Assembly: GCA_014204635.1 (NCBI GenBank)
Contig: JACHLS010000006.1
Location: 204,199-268,198 of the forward strand
Length of the DNA: 64,000 nucleotides
Reading direction: 5' to 3'
Origin: Sporosarcina luteola
Lineage (GTDB): Bacteria > Bacillota > Bacilli > Bacillales_A > Planococcaceae
Of this stretch, positions 32,609-42,127 are shown one piece after another. Every line of letters starts with the position of its first letter. Within the stretch, counting starts at the first letter, position 1. A model generated the notes under the pieces. The model saw nothing but the letters and a program-made list of their open reading frames with translations. It did no database searches and was not told the DNA's origin. Position numbers and translations under genes: made by a program.

Positions 32609-33250
32609 GTGAGCATCCGTATTCTAATCGTCGATGATCATCATGTCGTCCGTAAAGGACTTGTCTTCTTTTTCGGAACCCAAAAAGACCTTGAAATTGT
32701 CGGGGAAGCGGCCAACGGGATGGAAGCCGTTCAGCTCGCCAATTCGCTGAAGCCGGATTTGATTCTCATGGATCTCGTCATGCCGGAAATGGATGGTATC
32801 GAAGCAACCAAACGCATAAAGCAACAACATCCCGATATGAAAATACTGATGTTGACGAGCTTTTCCGACCAAGATCACGTCCTCCCCGCACTCGAAGCTG
32901 GCGCCTCCGGATTCCAATTAAAAGATATCCAACCAGATGAGCTAGTCGCTTCTTTGAGAAAAATGATGAACGGCGAAAACCAGCTGCATCCGAAAGCGAC
33001 TACGCATTTAATGAATCGTTTCGCCAACAAAGGCAAGCCGGAAAGAGGGTTGCTTGAGGAATTAACAAAGCGAGAGCGCGATGTCTTGCAAGAAATTGCC
33101 AAGGGAAAAAGCAATAAAGAAATAGCCTCTTCCCTTTTCATTACGGAAAGAACGGTGAAAACCCATGTGTCCAATGTGCTCGCCAAGCTTGAACTTGCTG
33201 ATCGGACACAGGCTGCGTTGTATGCGGTAAAACATCGGCTGGTGGAGTGA
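32609..33250 (+). CDS. yhcZ: NarL/FixJ-family response regulator, YhcZ type
   Basis: Protein of 213 residues. The receiver domain has IVDDHHVVRKGL and the phosphoacceptor in PDLILMDLVMPEMDG. The LuxR-type helix-turn-helix at the C terminus reads LTKRERDVLQEIAKGKSNKE and FITERTVKTHVSNVLAKLEL. The start is GTG with AAGGAGG eight bases upstream; the longer frame begins inside the kinase gene. It is the cognate regulator of the cysteine-cluster kinase and may respond to oxygen or redox state. A terminator follows at 33369. Confidence 0.9.
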   Translation: MSIRILIVDDHHVVRKGLVFFFGTQKDLEIVGEAANGMEAVQLANSLKPDLILMDLVMPEMDGIEATKRIKQQHPDMKILMLTSFSDQDHVLPALEAGASGFQLKDIQPDELVASLRKMMNGENQLHPKATTHLMNRFANKGKPERGLLEELTKRERDVLQEIAKGKSNKEIASSLFITERTVKTHVSNVLAKLELADRTQAALYAVKHRLVE

Positions 33251-33368
33251 TGTGAAAGTTGCCAAAGGACCTTTTTATCCTGTTTTGAAAGCCGTATTTT
33301 TCTAACACCTTACAACAGTCATTCCTTTTAGGAAATCATACAAAGTTACGATTCGTTGCCAACCAAAT

Positions 33369-33415
33369 CAGCATAACCACCTGTCTATCTTGCAGGCCGG
33401 TCATGCTCTTTTTTG
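33369..33415 (+). terminator. Terminator after the YhcYZ-like operon
   Basis: AGCATAACCACCTG pairs imperfectly with CAGGCCGGTCATGCT and is followed by CTTTTTTG, about 120 bases past the regulator stop. Confidence 0.6.
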
Positions 33416-33460
33416 TTTCCGGAACAGGTACCCTATTTATCCCGTTTCCAATACATACTT

Positions 33461-34354
33461 TTAGCCCCGCCCTTGGCCATTATGTTTTCTATATCCTAAC
33501 GGGGTCATATCCATTATCCTTCGGAACTGATCGATGAAGTAACTCGTACTATTAAAACCCACTTGATACGCAACATCAGAAACATTTAAATCTGCTTGCT
33601 GCAGCAGGACTACACTCTTTTGAATCCGATAATCGGTTACATAACGCAGCGGGGTTGTCTTTAACATTCGTTTAAAATACCGACAGCATTCAGAACGGCT
33701 CAGTTGCCCTGCCCTCGCAATATCTTCGAGTAGGATTTTGTCGTTGAAATGAAGGTGGATCCAATTCAACATATTTTTCATCCTCTCATGCTTCACTGCT
33801 TCAGCCTGATCGTATTCTAATCGAATCCCTTTTGTAATAAGATTTTGCCAAATATGTGCGAGTTGTATGACAATATCGATTTCATAATATAGGGGTTCTT
33901 GTTGAAGCGTTTGCCTGATAGTCAGGATCGCTTTCAAGATGCACTTCCCCCAATCGTGAGTGGCATCAATCAACACATAGGATAGATTTGTTGATTGAAT
34001 ATATGGATACACGTAGATTGTGAACAGATCAGGTGATAACACAAAATGGGGAGAAACATTCAAGCAGAGATACACACAACCTGACTGACTTGGATCTTCA
34101 GCCATATGTAAACGACCGCTGTTAATAAACAACCCATTTCCTTCTTTTACAGCAATGGTTTCCTCATTTACTCGAAATATCGCCTCCCCTTTTAGAACGC
34201 ACACAAATTGGAGTTCGTCATGCCAATGCAGAGGGATATAGCCTTGTATATTATGGCGAATTGTAGTTTCGTAGCAGGCAACTGGCACCGTGACGGTACG
34301 ATGTCTGGTAAGCTCCTCCAAGTTTTGACCGATCTTAATACGTTTTAACTGCAA
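33461..34354 (-). CDS. AraC-family regulator with cupin sensor domain
   Basis: Protein of about 297 residues. The N-terminal cupin (about 35-125) shows [21 protein letters not shown], a small-ligand barrel. The C-terminal double helix-turn-helix (about 190-295) reads [20 protein letters not shown] and [20 protein letters not shown], with the AraC signature at the end. A TTG at 34354 is the likeliest start because GAGGTGG lies upstream; a GTG three codons before it would sit in that site. It is divergent from an EamA transporter gene, 102 bases apart, and probably controls it. Confidence 0.87.
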   Translation of the reverse strand: MQLKRIKIGQNLEELTRHRTVTVPVACYETTIRHNIQGYIPLHWHDELQFVCVLKGEAIFRVNEETIAVKEGNGLFINSGRLHMAEDPSQSGCVYLCLNVSPHFVLSPDLFTIYVYPYIQSTNLSYVLIDATHDWGKCILKAILTIRQTLQQEPLYYEIDIVIQLAHIWQNLITKGIRLEYDQAEAVKHERMKNMLNWIHLHFNDKILLEDIARAGQLSRSECCRYFKRMLKTTPLRYVTDYRIQKSVVLLQQADLNVSDVAYQVGFNSTSYFIDQFRRIMDMTPLGYRKHNGQGRG

Positions 34355-34456
34355 ATCCCCCACCTCAATATTCTTATATTTTTTTATGCAAAAACAGTAT
34401 TAATCCGCTATTCCTTTCGTTATCATAGCATTATCCTTTTAGTTCGAGGTGGAAAT

Positions 34457-35377
34457 ATGAAACATAAAAAAAGAGGATTATTCCTCGTGATAACAGGTGC
34501 GGCCTTCTGGGGAATCGGCGGTACAGTTTCACAAAAACTTTTTCAACATTATGCAATCGAAGTTAATTGGCTCGTTACGACGCGGTTGCTCCTAGCCGGC
34601 TGTTTACTGTTAGCGATTCAAGGGGCAAGGAAAGGCTATTCCCATCTATTCGAGGTTTGGAAAGATAAAAAGACAGCAGGCCAACTCCTGCTTTTCGGGT
34701 TGCTCGGCATGCTGGCGGTTCAATATACATATATGGCATCCATTAGTTTGGGCAATGCAGCAGTTGCCACGTTGCTTCAATACACAGCACCTGTCATGAT
34801 CATCATTTATTTACTCTTACGCAAGCAGACTACTTTTACACGTACCGATTTGATGACGGTGTCGCTCGTTCTACTCGGCTGCTTTCTTTTATTGACAAAT
34901 GGGTCTTTTTCACAGCTTTCCGTTCCGCTGCCATCCATTATCTGGGGTATTTTATCTGGCGTTGCGTTAGCCTTTTATACGCTATATGCCGTTCCCCTCC
35001 TAGCAAAATACGACTCGATGGTGATTGTCGGGTGGGCCATGCTGATCGGCGGTTTCGCTCTAAGTTTTATTCACCCGCCTTGGCAAATGAATTTTGCAAA
35101 CCTGTCCACCGATGCATATGGCTATCTTATTTTTGTCATCCTTTTCGGTACCATGCTTGCATTCTGGTTCTATATCGAAAGTTTACAGTATCTATCCCCG
35201 AAAGAAACGAGCCTGCTTGGCAGTTTGGAACCCCTGACCGCAGTATTGACTACCGTTGTTTGGTTACATGAACCCTTCGGAATGTTTCAATGGCTCGGTA
35301 CATTATGCATCATTGGAATGATTATAATCGTAGCATTAGGGTCGTCAAAGAAAAACGGGAAAGCCGATGCAACATAA
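34457..35377 (+). CDS. EamA-family (DMT) metabolite exporter
   Basis: Membrane protein of 306 residues with ten hydrophobic helices in two EamA repeats. The first opens with [18 protein letters not shown]; the second contains [20 protein letters not shown] and [19 protein letters not shown], the P-x-x-A motif of the family. Such carriers release amino acids or other metabolites. GAGGTGG precedes the ATG. It is divergently paired with an AraC-type regulator whose cupin domain probably senses the exported compound, and it has its own terminator. Confidence 0.88.
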   Translation: MKHKKRGLFLVITGAAFWGIGGTVSQKLFQHYAIEVNWLVTTRLLLAGCLLLAIQGARKGYSHLFEVWKDKKTAGQLLLFGLLGMLAVQYTYMASISLGNAAVATLLQYTAPVMIIIYLLLRKQTTFTRTDLMTVSLVLLGCFLLLTNGSFSQLSVPLPSIIWGILSGVALAFYTLYAVPLLAKYDSMVIVGWAMLIGGFALSFIHPPWQMNFANLSTDAYGYLIFVILFGTMLAFWFYIESLQYLSPKETSLLGSLEPLTAVLTTVVWLHEPFGMFQWLGTLCIIGMIIIVALGSSKKNGKADAT

Positions 35378-35421
35378 AACAACCTCTACGTCGTTTGTTA
35401 CCAAGACGTAGAGGTTGTTTT
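35378..35421 (+). terminator. Terminator after the EamA gene
   Basis: AACAACCTCTACGTC pairs with GACGTAGAGGTTGTT around a 12-base loop and runs into TTTTATC, starting at the stop codon. The following stretch 35422-35694 has no gene I can support. Confidence 0.85.
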
Positions 35422-35694
35422 ATCGTCTGACATCAGAGGGCGATGAGATGAAATCACCTTATATTCCAATGAAACAGATATTGACCGTACACTCGTTTTC
35501 CTCTTGCCCCTTTGGATGACATATCTTCAGACTATCTGCTGCGGAATGAACTACATCCAATTCGCTCATGGCCTGTACGCTTCTTGTTGCACGTCTATAT
35601 TAAATGAAACAAATCCTTTTAGGAAAATTCAGTCTAGATTTAAAAAATCCATTGAAAAAGGCAAAGCTCATAGAAGACTCATGATTTATCAAAA

Positions 35695-35731
35695 AAGCTT
35701 TCCGCAAGTTGGCTCAACTCGCGAAAAGCTT
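35695..35731 (-). terminator. Terminator after cwlJ
   Basis: Minus strand AAGCTTTTCGC pairs with GCGGAAAGCTT and is followed by TTTTGATAAA. It lies 13 bases past the cwlJ stop. Confidence 0.75.
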
Positions 35732-35743
35732 CATCTGCAATGA

Positions 35744-36181
35744 CTAGCTGTAAACACTTGCACAAGTTCCCGCAGCCGGTTCATAAAAACAATGGTTTTT
35801 GAATTGACCCGTAAAAGGCTGCCCATACCATGACGCTGGACAAGGTGCATATGGATTAAAGTACCAAAGGGCATATTTTGCAGGATGAACTCGCCAATAG
35901 TCTAAATTTTGCTTGGCTAATCTTCTTTCCGTATCTCTCGCCCTTTGATAAAACATATTGCCTTTTTGAACCGCTTCAAACGAATAATTCCCTCCCTGCA
36001 CTTGGAAGATCACATCCTCAATCGTGCGAACATCTCGAAAGTCTAAACAATCTGCTACTGCGCGATTGACTATGACATTCCCGACATATAACATCCCTTG
36101 TTTTCCTTCGCCCTCGGCTTCCGCGCGCATCATCCGTGCCATCAAATCAATATCTGCATCTCGGTATTTCACTCTCGGCAT
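35744..36181 (-). CDS. cwlJ: Spore cortex-lytic cell wall hydrolase CwlJ
   Basis: Protein of 145 residues, close to the 142 of B. subtilis CwlJ. It has the full Hydrolase_2 fold: DIDLMARMMRAEAEGEGKQG with the catalytic glutamate, LYVGNVIVNRA, FEAVQKGNMFYQRARDTERR, KYALWYFNPYAPCPASWYG and FKNHCFYEPA. CwlJ degrades spore cortex peptidoglycan during germination, at the cortex-coat interface, and needs GerQ in B. subtilis. The ATG at 36181 is chosen because GGAGGTGG precedes it; the 39 extra residues upstream have no family match. CATACTCT upstream fits a sporulation sigma-E -10, but the -35 is unclear. Its presence marks the organism as a spore former. Confidence 0.9.
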   Translation of the reverse strand: MPRVKYRDADIDLMARMMRAEAEGEGKQGMLYVGNVIVNRAVADCLDFRDVRTIEDVIFQVQGGNYSFEAVQKGNMFYQRARDTERRLAKQNLDYWRVHPAKYALWYFNPYAPCPASWYGQPFTGQFKNHCFYEPAAGTCASVYS

Positions 36182-36365
36182 GTTTCCACCTCCACCTATA
36201 GAGTATGAATGTCTAGCGGCATTGTTGAACTGAAAGGCACCTTTTCCAGAGGTTCCTAAAACAACTATTAAAAAAATAAAATAGTTTAGACTACTCAATT
36301 TCCTTAATTCAACATGAATGGTACTATTATTTATACAGACAGATAATAGGGGGAATCTTACAGCT

Positions 36366-38009
36366 ATGAAAAAATTTTATATTGTACTTCTCAGTTTGTT
36401 AAGTCTATTCTTGTTCAGCGCCTGTGCTGCTACGGAAAAGCAAAAGCAAAACTCGGTATATGAGGCAGCCGTCAAAGAGAAAAATGAGGAGCTTGAAAAG
36501 GAACCAATAAAATTGACCCCCTACGCTAAAAAATTGGGCGCTTCCTTGACACAGCCTGCTTACAATACAGTTGCGGCAAATGGAGTCGTGACCATTGAAG
36601 GGGCCGTTGAACAACATGAGAAACTAAAAGGCGAATATGTAATGATCATTACAAGCTTTAACGAGGGTAAGAATGCTTACGATACAATGAGACATTACGC
36701 CCCTATAGAAGATGGAAATTTCAAACAGGAAATCAGGCTGTTCGGAGGAGAGGGGAACTACCAAATAACCGTCTATATTCCAAACCGTTTTCTGGAAGAT
36801 GTTTTTGATGACATCGCAACATTCTCTGTTATGAATGTAAATCCGGCTTTGAATCAGGATATTGTCTATACCCCGTTTGCGCACGCTGTAAATCTCTCGC
36901 TTCATGCGCCTGATAGCAGATATGCAAAAGGGAGCGAAGTCTTTACATTACAAGGGAAGATTGATACAACTGAGAACATTTTGCTGGAACTCTACAAGGA
37001 CGGTAAATTCTGGTCACATGAGTTAGCTGTCCATAATGGAGAATTTTCCTATGACGTTCCCTTGGCTTACGGAAAAGGTATCCATGAATTAATTGTTTTT
37101 GTCCCACCAGAAACGAATGGGGCCGCTTTTAATGAAGGCACTACAATCTACATCGACAATCAATCCGATCTCACATTTGAGCCGATCATTGCTTGGAATG
37201 AAAATCGAGGTGTTCAGCTTACCTATCCATCCTTGAGCGCCGAAGAAACCGATTTAACTTTGCGCATTGCTGGTACAATTGATAAAGACGCTCCCCTCGC
37301 TTTAGAAACAACCCATCTGAACATTACAATTGAAAAAGACATTGAATCGGCGGGGTATGTCATACCCGTAGTCAATTATTCATTTGATGATGAAGTTTAT
37401 TTACGATTTGGACCCGGCACATATAACGTCAGCGTGAATGTGCCAGAAGAAAAAGGGAAAGCGTCCGAATATGTGAAAGTCGCTGAATTTACTGCAGTCA
37501 ATACAAACACTCTGGACCAGCGCGATCTATTGCCCTCTGGAGGCGTTCAATCCGATGCACCAGAAATCATTGCTCTTGCAAAAGAACTTATTTCAGAGGA
37601 AATGTCGGATCGAGAAAAAGCGAAAACGATCTATAAGTACACGGCAAAGACCATTTCCTACGACGTGGAAAAATGGATAAACAAAAGATTCGAATGGGAT
37701 GACAGTGCGTTAAAAACACTCGATTTGAAGAGTGGCATTTGCGGTGATTATTCAAGACTCGCTATCGCTTTGCTTCGTGCATCTGGCATGGAAGCGAGAG
37801 AAGTAGTTGGAACTGTGAGTTCAGGATACTCATCGATCTATCATTCCTGGGTAGAAGTAAAAGTTGACGGACAATGGCTCACTATGGATCCGACATGGGG
37901 CTCCGGTTATACGATTGGAAATGAATTCTACGGGGATTATATGGAAGACTATTTTGATCCGACAGAGAAAACATTTAAGACGCATACCCGGCTTGTAGTG
38001 AGGTACTAA
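36366..38009 (+). CDS. Transglutaminase-like lipoprotein
   Basis: Protein of 547 residues. The signal peptide ends in the lipobox LFSACAA. Three or four beta-sandwich repeats (about 50-360), with recurring phrases such as YQITVYIP, HELIVFVP and YNVSVNVP, precede the C-terminal transglutaminase core. That core has the catalytic cysteine in SGICGDYSRLAIALLRASG, the histidine in IYHSWVEV and the aspartate in TMDPTWG. It is probably a surface cysteine protease or cross-linking enzyme. The start at 36366 begins the signal peptide; the frame extends 16 codons further without a ribosome binding site. It is divergent from cwlJ. Confidence 0.87.
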   Translation: MKKFYIVLLSLLSLFLFSACAATEKQKQNSVYEAAVKEKNEELEKEPIKLTPYAKKLGASLTQPAYNTVAANGVVTIEGAVEQHEKLKGEYVMIITSFNEGKNAYDTMRHYAPIEDGNFKQEIRLFGGEGNYQITVYIPNRFLEDVFDDIATFSVMNVNPALNQDIVYTPFAHAVNLSLHAPDSRYAKGSEVFTLQGKIDTTENILLELYKDGKFWSHELAVHNGEFSYDVPLAYGKGIHELIVFVPPETNGAAFNEGTTIYIDNQSDLTFEPIIAWNENRGVQLTYPSLSAEETDLTLRIAGTIDKDAPLALETTHLNITIEKDIESAGYVIPVVNYSFDDEVYLRFGPGTYNVSVNVPEEKGKASEYVKVAEFTAVNTNTLDQRDLLPSGGVQSDAPEIIALAKELISEEMSDREKAKTIYKYTAKTISYDVEKWINKRFEWDDSALKTLDLKSGICGDYSRLAIALLRASGMEAREVVGTVSSGYSSIYHSWVEVKVDGQWLTMDPTWGSGYTIGNEFYGDYMEDYFDPTEKTFKTHTRLVVRY

Positions 38010-38078
38010 GCAGGGCAGGCTTAATGTCATATATAACCTGCCTGGAATAAAAGCGTACGTACACTATACCAATTGAAA

Positions 38079-38116
38079 GAGGTCTCTTATCCAGTGGAGA
38101 GACCTCCTTATTTTAT
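38079..38116 (+). terminator. Terminator after the transglutaminase-like gene
   Basis: GAGGTCTCT pairs perfectly with AGAGACCTC across a 10-base loop, followed by CTTATTTTATTT. A second, T-poor stem lies closer to the stop (GGCAGG/CCTGCC near 38015-38040). Confidence 0.75.
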
Positions 38117-38184
38117 TTAATCTAATTAGTCATATGAGCCGTTAAGTCACTCAGCAACTTCCAAAAATCTTCTGGAATCTATCG

Positions 38185-38688
38185 TCACATAAATAAAACC
38201 ATCAAATCCTCATCAAAATACTGCCCGTTATATTTTAGAGCATGTCGTTCTACGCCATAAGCCTCGAATCCCACAGACTTGTATAACTTCTTTGCCGCGT
38301 AATTATCAGATACCACAGTTAAGTGAATCTGTTCCAAGCCCTCAAAATTATTCACCCTTCTAATAAGTTCGATCAGAAGTGATTTACCTACACCCTGCCC
38401 TCGACCTTGTGGTGCCACATACATCCCATAAACATTCCCTCTATGACTCATTTTCAGGTTGGTTTCGCGCATAAAAGTTACCATTCCCACTAACGAATCT
38501 TGTTCATCAAAAGCCCCTAGAACAAATTTGTCTGTTGTAGGGTTTAGTCGCTCCTTGATAGTTTCTTGAGAGAATGTTACTTCTCTCTCATATGTTGAAC
38601 CAAATGCCTCCGGATTGATTTGTAATCCACTCAATCGTAATTCTTGGTACTCCTGCGCATCGGACTCATGTAAAATACGAATTTTCAT
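38185..38688 (-). CDS. GNAT-family N-acetyltransferase
   Basis: Enzyme of 167 residues with the GNAT fold. It opens with MKIRILHESDAQEYQELR, then FGSTYEREVTFS. The acetyl-CoA pyrophosphate loop is VAPQGRGQGVGKSLL, and the terminal strands are IHLTVVSDNYAAKKLYKSVG followed by FEAYGVERHALK. Substrate unknown; the arrangement resembles ribosomal-protein or small-molecule acetylases of Bacillus. The ATG at 38688 follows GAGGAACC; the longer frame adds 16 residues outside the domain. Confidence 0.87.
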   Translation of the reverse strand: MKIRILHESDAQEYQELRLSGLQINPEAFGSTYEREVTFSQETIKERLNPTTDKFVLGAFDEQDSLVGMVTFMRETNLKMSHRGNVYGMYVAPQGRGQGVGKSLLIELIRRVNNFEGLEQIHLTVVSDNYAAKKLYKSVGFEAYGVERHALKYNGQYFDEDLMVLFM

Positions 38689-38864
38689 TAGCTGGTTCCT
38701 CACTTCTTTTTGTTGCTCATTAGGATAGCATTTCACTTTCTGTCTAGATTCTGTTCGACAGTGTTCAATTTTTCCCTTTCGGTGTTTAGGTTAGGGGCAA
38801 TCGTTTTGGTAATTTCCATGCGATTGGCTCCTTAGCGATGAATAGCAATCGATTCGATGTGCTG

Positions 38865-40217
38865 TCAGTCGATTGTGATGGCCAAGTTTTTGATTTTCAA
38901 GGATGGGGAACCGATATATCCATTATAATCCATCGGCAGGAATTCCAAGTCTTCACCGATCTCCTCGATGTCTTGCAGCAAGTCCAGGAAGTTACCTGCT
39001 ACCGTCATCTGTTTCGTCGGACCGACAATCTTTCCTTCTCTTACATAATAACCTTCCGCAGCCAATGAGAAGTCTCCGGAAATCGGGTTGGCACCCGAGT
39101 GCAATCCGGCAAGGCCCGTTATAATGATGCCTTCCGTGATCTTTTCGTAAAGCCCTTCATACGTCTGGGTCGCCGATTCGATATAGAAGTTCGTCGGGCT
39201 TATGCCGACTGAATCCTTGTAGGAGTTGCGGCTTGCATGACCTGTCGTCTCCACGCCGTCCTTTTTCGCTGTCTTCAGATTGTGAAAGTATGTCTGCAAT
39301 TTACCACCCTCGACGACGATTCGCTTTCTTGTCGGCACCCCTTCTGCGTCGAACGTTGCACTGCGTACGCCTTCCGGAAGAAATGGATTGTCGATCAAGT
39401 TCACATGCTCCGCTGCAATCTTTTCGCCCAGCTTGCCTTGCAGACGGGACTGGTTATCTTGCACGGTCTGTGCCGAAAAGGAAGAGACGAACACCGCCAA
39501 CAAGGAGGCAGCTGCATCATTTCTAAGAACCACAGGATATTTTTTGTTCGGATAGCTTTGTTCACCGAGCATACTCAAAGCTTGTTCTACAGCCTCTTTT
39601 GCCACTTCATCCGCGTTGATCCCTTTAAAATCCTTCGTCATCCTGAAAGTCGTTCCTGTTTTCAGCTCTTCGTTTGCCTGGACAAAAACCGCGACATAGA
39701 ACATCAACATATTATTCGTTTCCTTCAAAGCCAATCCATTGTGCTGTAACAAGCCCTTTTCCCATTTCTGATATCTCATCTGGGACGTGGCGATCTTCGT
39801 CACCCTCGGATCGTATGCCAAAATCTTCTTTTCCACATCTTGCAGAAACCCGATCATCTCCTCCGGTTTGATCCTCTCTAGTTCCGGCGTAAAGAAACGG
39901 GCGTCTTCGTATGAGGCTTGATTCTGGTAGAATTCTTCCGACTCTGTTTCATTGAGTTCTGCATTCTCCCATGCACTGTCCAGCAAGTAAGAGACTGCTT
40001 CTTCGTCGAACTTCTCTGTATAGGCATATCCCGTCTTGCCGTTATGCAATCCCCTGACGGAAGCCCCTTGGACGTCAGAGAAATCATATTTATCCACTTC
40101 ACCTTCATAGAGGCCGATGGTTAAGCTTTCTGTCCTCTCATAATAGAGTTCAAGATGACTGAAGCCTACTTTTTCTCCTTCAATATATAACTTCTCTTTC
40201 AATTGCTCGATGACCAT
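38865..40217 (-). CDS. tldE: TldE/PmbA-family partner of the TldD metalloprotease
   Basis: Protein of 450 residues in the PmbA/TldE family: FSHLELYYERTESLTIGLYE at the N terminus, GASVRGLHNGKTGYAYT, and the C-terminal half DNPFLPEGVRSATFDAEGVP with TGHASRNSYKDSVGISPTN. It lacks the HExxxH metal motif, as expected for the inactive E subunit. In E. coli TldD/TldE form a protease that trims microcin B17 and degrades CcdA. AAGGAGG lies seven bases before the ATG at 40217, two bases after the tldD stop, so the pair is one operon. Confidence 0.87.
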   Translation of the reverse strand: MVIEQLKEKLYIEGEKVGFSHLELYYERTESLTIGLYEGEVDKYDFSDVQGASVRGLHNGKTGYAYTEKFDEEAVSYLLDSAWENAELNETESEEFYQNQASYEDARFFTPELERIKPEEMIGFLQDVEKKILAYDPRVTKIATSQMRYQKWEKGLLQHNGLALKETNNMLMFYVAVFVQANEELKTGTTFRMTKDFKGINADEVAKEAVEQALSMLGEQSYPNKKYPVVLRNDAAASLLAVFVSSFSAQTVQDNQSRLQGKLGEKIAAEHVNLIDNPFLPEGVRSATFDAEGVPTRKRIVVEGGKLQTYFHNLKTAKKDGVETTGHASRNSYKDSVGISPTNFYIESATQTYEGLYEKITEGIIITGLAGLHSGANPISGDFSLAAEGYYVREGKIVGPTKQMTVAGNFLDLLQDIEEIGEDLEFLPMDYNGYIGSPSLKIKNLAITID

Positions 40218-40219
40218 CT

Positions 40220-41611
40220 TTATGCCTCCTTCCCCCCGACTGTGATTTCGCTGACACGCACCATAGGTTGCCCGACGTTCACCGGCAAACTTCCGCTTGA
40301 CGCACCGCACATGCCTGCACCATGTCCGAGGTTATTCGCGACCCGATCGATATTCAAAATTGTTTTGGCTCCATTGCCGATCAAGGTGGCTCCACGGATT
40401 GGCCGATCAATTTTGCCGTTCTTCACGAGATACGCCTCATTGACAGCAAAGTTAAAATCCCCTGTACCCGGGTTGACGGACCCGCCCCCCATATATTTGG
40501 CGTAAATACCGTGTTCTGTATCTGCGATAATCTCTTTAGGTGTCGATTGCCCCGGCGCGATATACGTATTCGTCATCCGGGATGTTGGTGCGTACCTGTA
40601 CGACTCCCTTCTGCTGGAACCAGTCGGAGACATCCCCATCCGTCTACCATTCAATTTATCAATCATGTAACCTTTCAGGATGCCATGTTCGATGAGGACG
40701 TTCTTACGCGCTTTTTCACCTTCATCATCGACATTGATCGATCCCCATCCGTTTTCAAGCGTACCATCGTCAATATAGGTAACTAGATCGGATGCCACTC
40801 TTTCCCCTATTTTATTCGCAAAGACGGAAGCGTTTTTCGCTACTGAAGCCGCTTCGAGTCCATGGCCGCATGCTTCATGGAATATGACGCCACCGAATTC
40901 ATTGTCGATGATGACCGGAAATTTTCCGCTTGGCGCATGATCTGCATGGAGCATCGTTTTTGCCATGCGGGCAGATTCTTTCGCGAAATAATGGAGGTCT
41001 AGGTTTTCGATGAATTCGAAACCTTGATAAGCACCCGGACCGTAGGATCCCGTCTGCATGTCGGTGCCATTCGAAGCGACTGATACGAAACTGATCCGGC
41101 TTCTTACACGCTGATCCTCTACAAACTTCCCTTCTGAGTTTGCGATCAGGACATTCTGCTCCTCGTCAATCATCCGGATGATTGCCTGCACGATTTCCGG
41201 ATCATAGTTCCGGATAATTTCATTCGCTTTTCGCATGACGGCTAGCTTATTCGTTTTGGCCGCTTTACGGGGCATAATCTGAATCGGATGTAATGTCGAG
41301 ATCGTTTCTTTCATAAGTGGGATGATTGCAGTCCCCCCATTCTGTTTCCCTTGAATTGCCTTCGCCGCCGTGCGGGCTGCTTTCAAAAGCCCCTCCCTGG
41401 ACGCATCATTTGTATAGGCGTAGACGCTCTGCAATCCATGGAACACACGGATGCCCACGCCAAAATCCCGGCCTGACAGATTCTTTTCCAAGCGAGAGCT
41501 TTGAAACGCCATCTGATTCGTAAATCGCTCTTCCACAAATACTTCCGAAAAATCGCCCCCGGTTTCAAGAGCGGTTTGCAAGACATCTTCCACTAACCCC
41601 TTATCCAACAT
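40220..41611 (-). CDS. tldD: TldD-family zinc metalloprotease
   Basis: Protein of 463 residues. The metal motif HEACGH, in FGGVIFHEACGHGLEA (about 255-270), is intact. Other family blocks are SGRDFGVGIRVFHGLQSVYA near the N terminus, ESYRYAPTSRMTNTYI, and GGGSVNPGTGDFNFAV toward the end with a conserved cysteine in GMCGASSG. With TldE it forms a hollow assembly that cleaves small, unfolded peptides. No RiPP-like precursor is obvious next to it. GGGGGGAGAATT precedes the ATG. No promoter could be assigned in the 500-base gap upstream. Confidence 0.9.
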   Translation of the reverse strand: MLDKGLVEDVLQTALETGGDFSEVFVEERFTNQMAFQSSRLEKNLSGRDFGVGIRVFHGLQSVYAYTNDASREGLLKAARTAAKAIQGKQNGGTAIIPLMKETISTLHPIQIMPRKAAKTNKLAVMRKANEIIRNYDPEIVQAIIRMIDEEQNVLIANSEGKFVEDQRVRSRISFVSVASNGTDMQTGSYGPGAYQGFEFIENLDLHYFAKESARMAKTMLHADHAPSGKFPVIIDNEFGGVIFHEACGHGLEAASVAKNASVFANKIGERVASDLVTYIDDGTLENGWGSINVDDEGEKARKNVLIEHGILKGYMIDKLNGRRMGMSPTGSSRRESYRYAPTSRMTNTYIAPGQSTPKEIIADTEHGIYAKYMGGGSVNPGTGDFNFAVNEAYLVKNGKIDRPIRGATLIGNGAKTILNIDRVANNLGHGAGMCGASSGSLPVNVGQPMVRVSEITVGGKEA

Positions 41612-41865
41612 AATTCTCCCCCCAATTCATTCAGTCAACCAGTTGCCAGAGCATACTCACTACCTATCTACAGGTTTTATTTAGGTGTCCTTGCTCCCTA
41701 GTCAAATTCAATTCGCAACAGGAATACTTTCCCCACATCAACTACGCTAAAATTAATTAATCATTTCCATTTTCCACCTTCAACTCCCCCTTTCTTGATT
41801 CCCACCATAACACATATACCATCCATGCGGAAGGTATATAGATGATTTTTTATGGAAATTAAAAA

Positions 41866-41889
41866 GATGATGACCATATGGTCATCATC
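41866..41889 (-). terminator. Perfect hairpin with T-run ending an unassigned leftward transcript
   Basis: GATGATGACC, ATAT, GGTCATCATC is a perfect 10-bp stem; the minus strand continues TTTTTAATTT. Only a 26-codon frame (41902-41982) lies upstream of it on that strand. Apart from these two elements the gap 41612-42127 shows nothing. Confidence 0.6.
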
Positions 41890-41901
41890 ACCACTTGAAA
41901 G

Positions 41902-41982
41902 TTATGCGAAACTGGCTTGAGAACTCGCCAATGCCGCACTTCTTTTGCATCTTGAAATAAGGTATGTCTTCTGAGCTTTCAT
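41902..41982 (-). CDS. Possible 26-residue peptide or small RNA
   Basis: An ATG frame of 26 codons, beginning MKAQKTYLISRCKRS and rich in Ala and Ser at the end, stops 12 bases before a perfect terminator. There is no good ribosome binding site, and TTGCCT about 60 bases upstream is only a weak -35. The unit may therefore be a small RNA or chance. It is listed because the terminator needs a transcript. Confidence 0.25.
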   Translation of the reverse strand: MKAQKTYLISRCKRSAALASSQASFA

Positions 41983-42127
41983 AAAAGAAATTCTATCTTG
42001 AGAGATATAAAAATAGGCAACAGAGTTATATCAGGCTTGAGACTTATGTTGAAATACATCTAAGGATCATTTTTATTAGTTGGCTCGTAACATATATTAG
42101 AAAAAAGAAAGTAGGTCGTAGAGAGAA

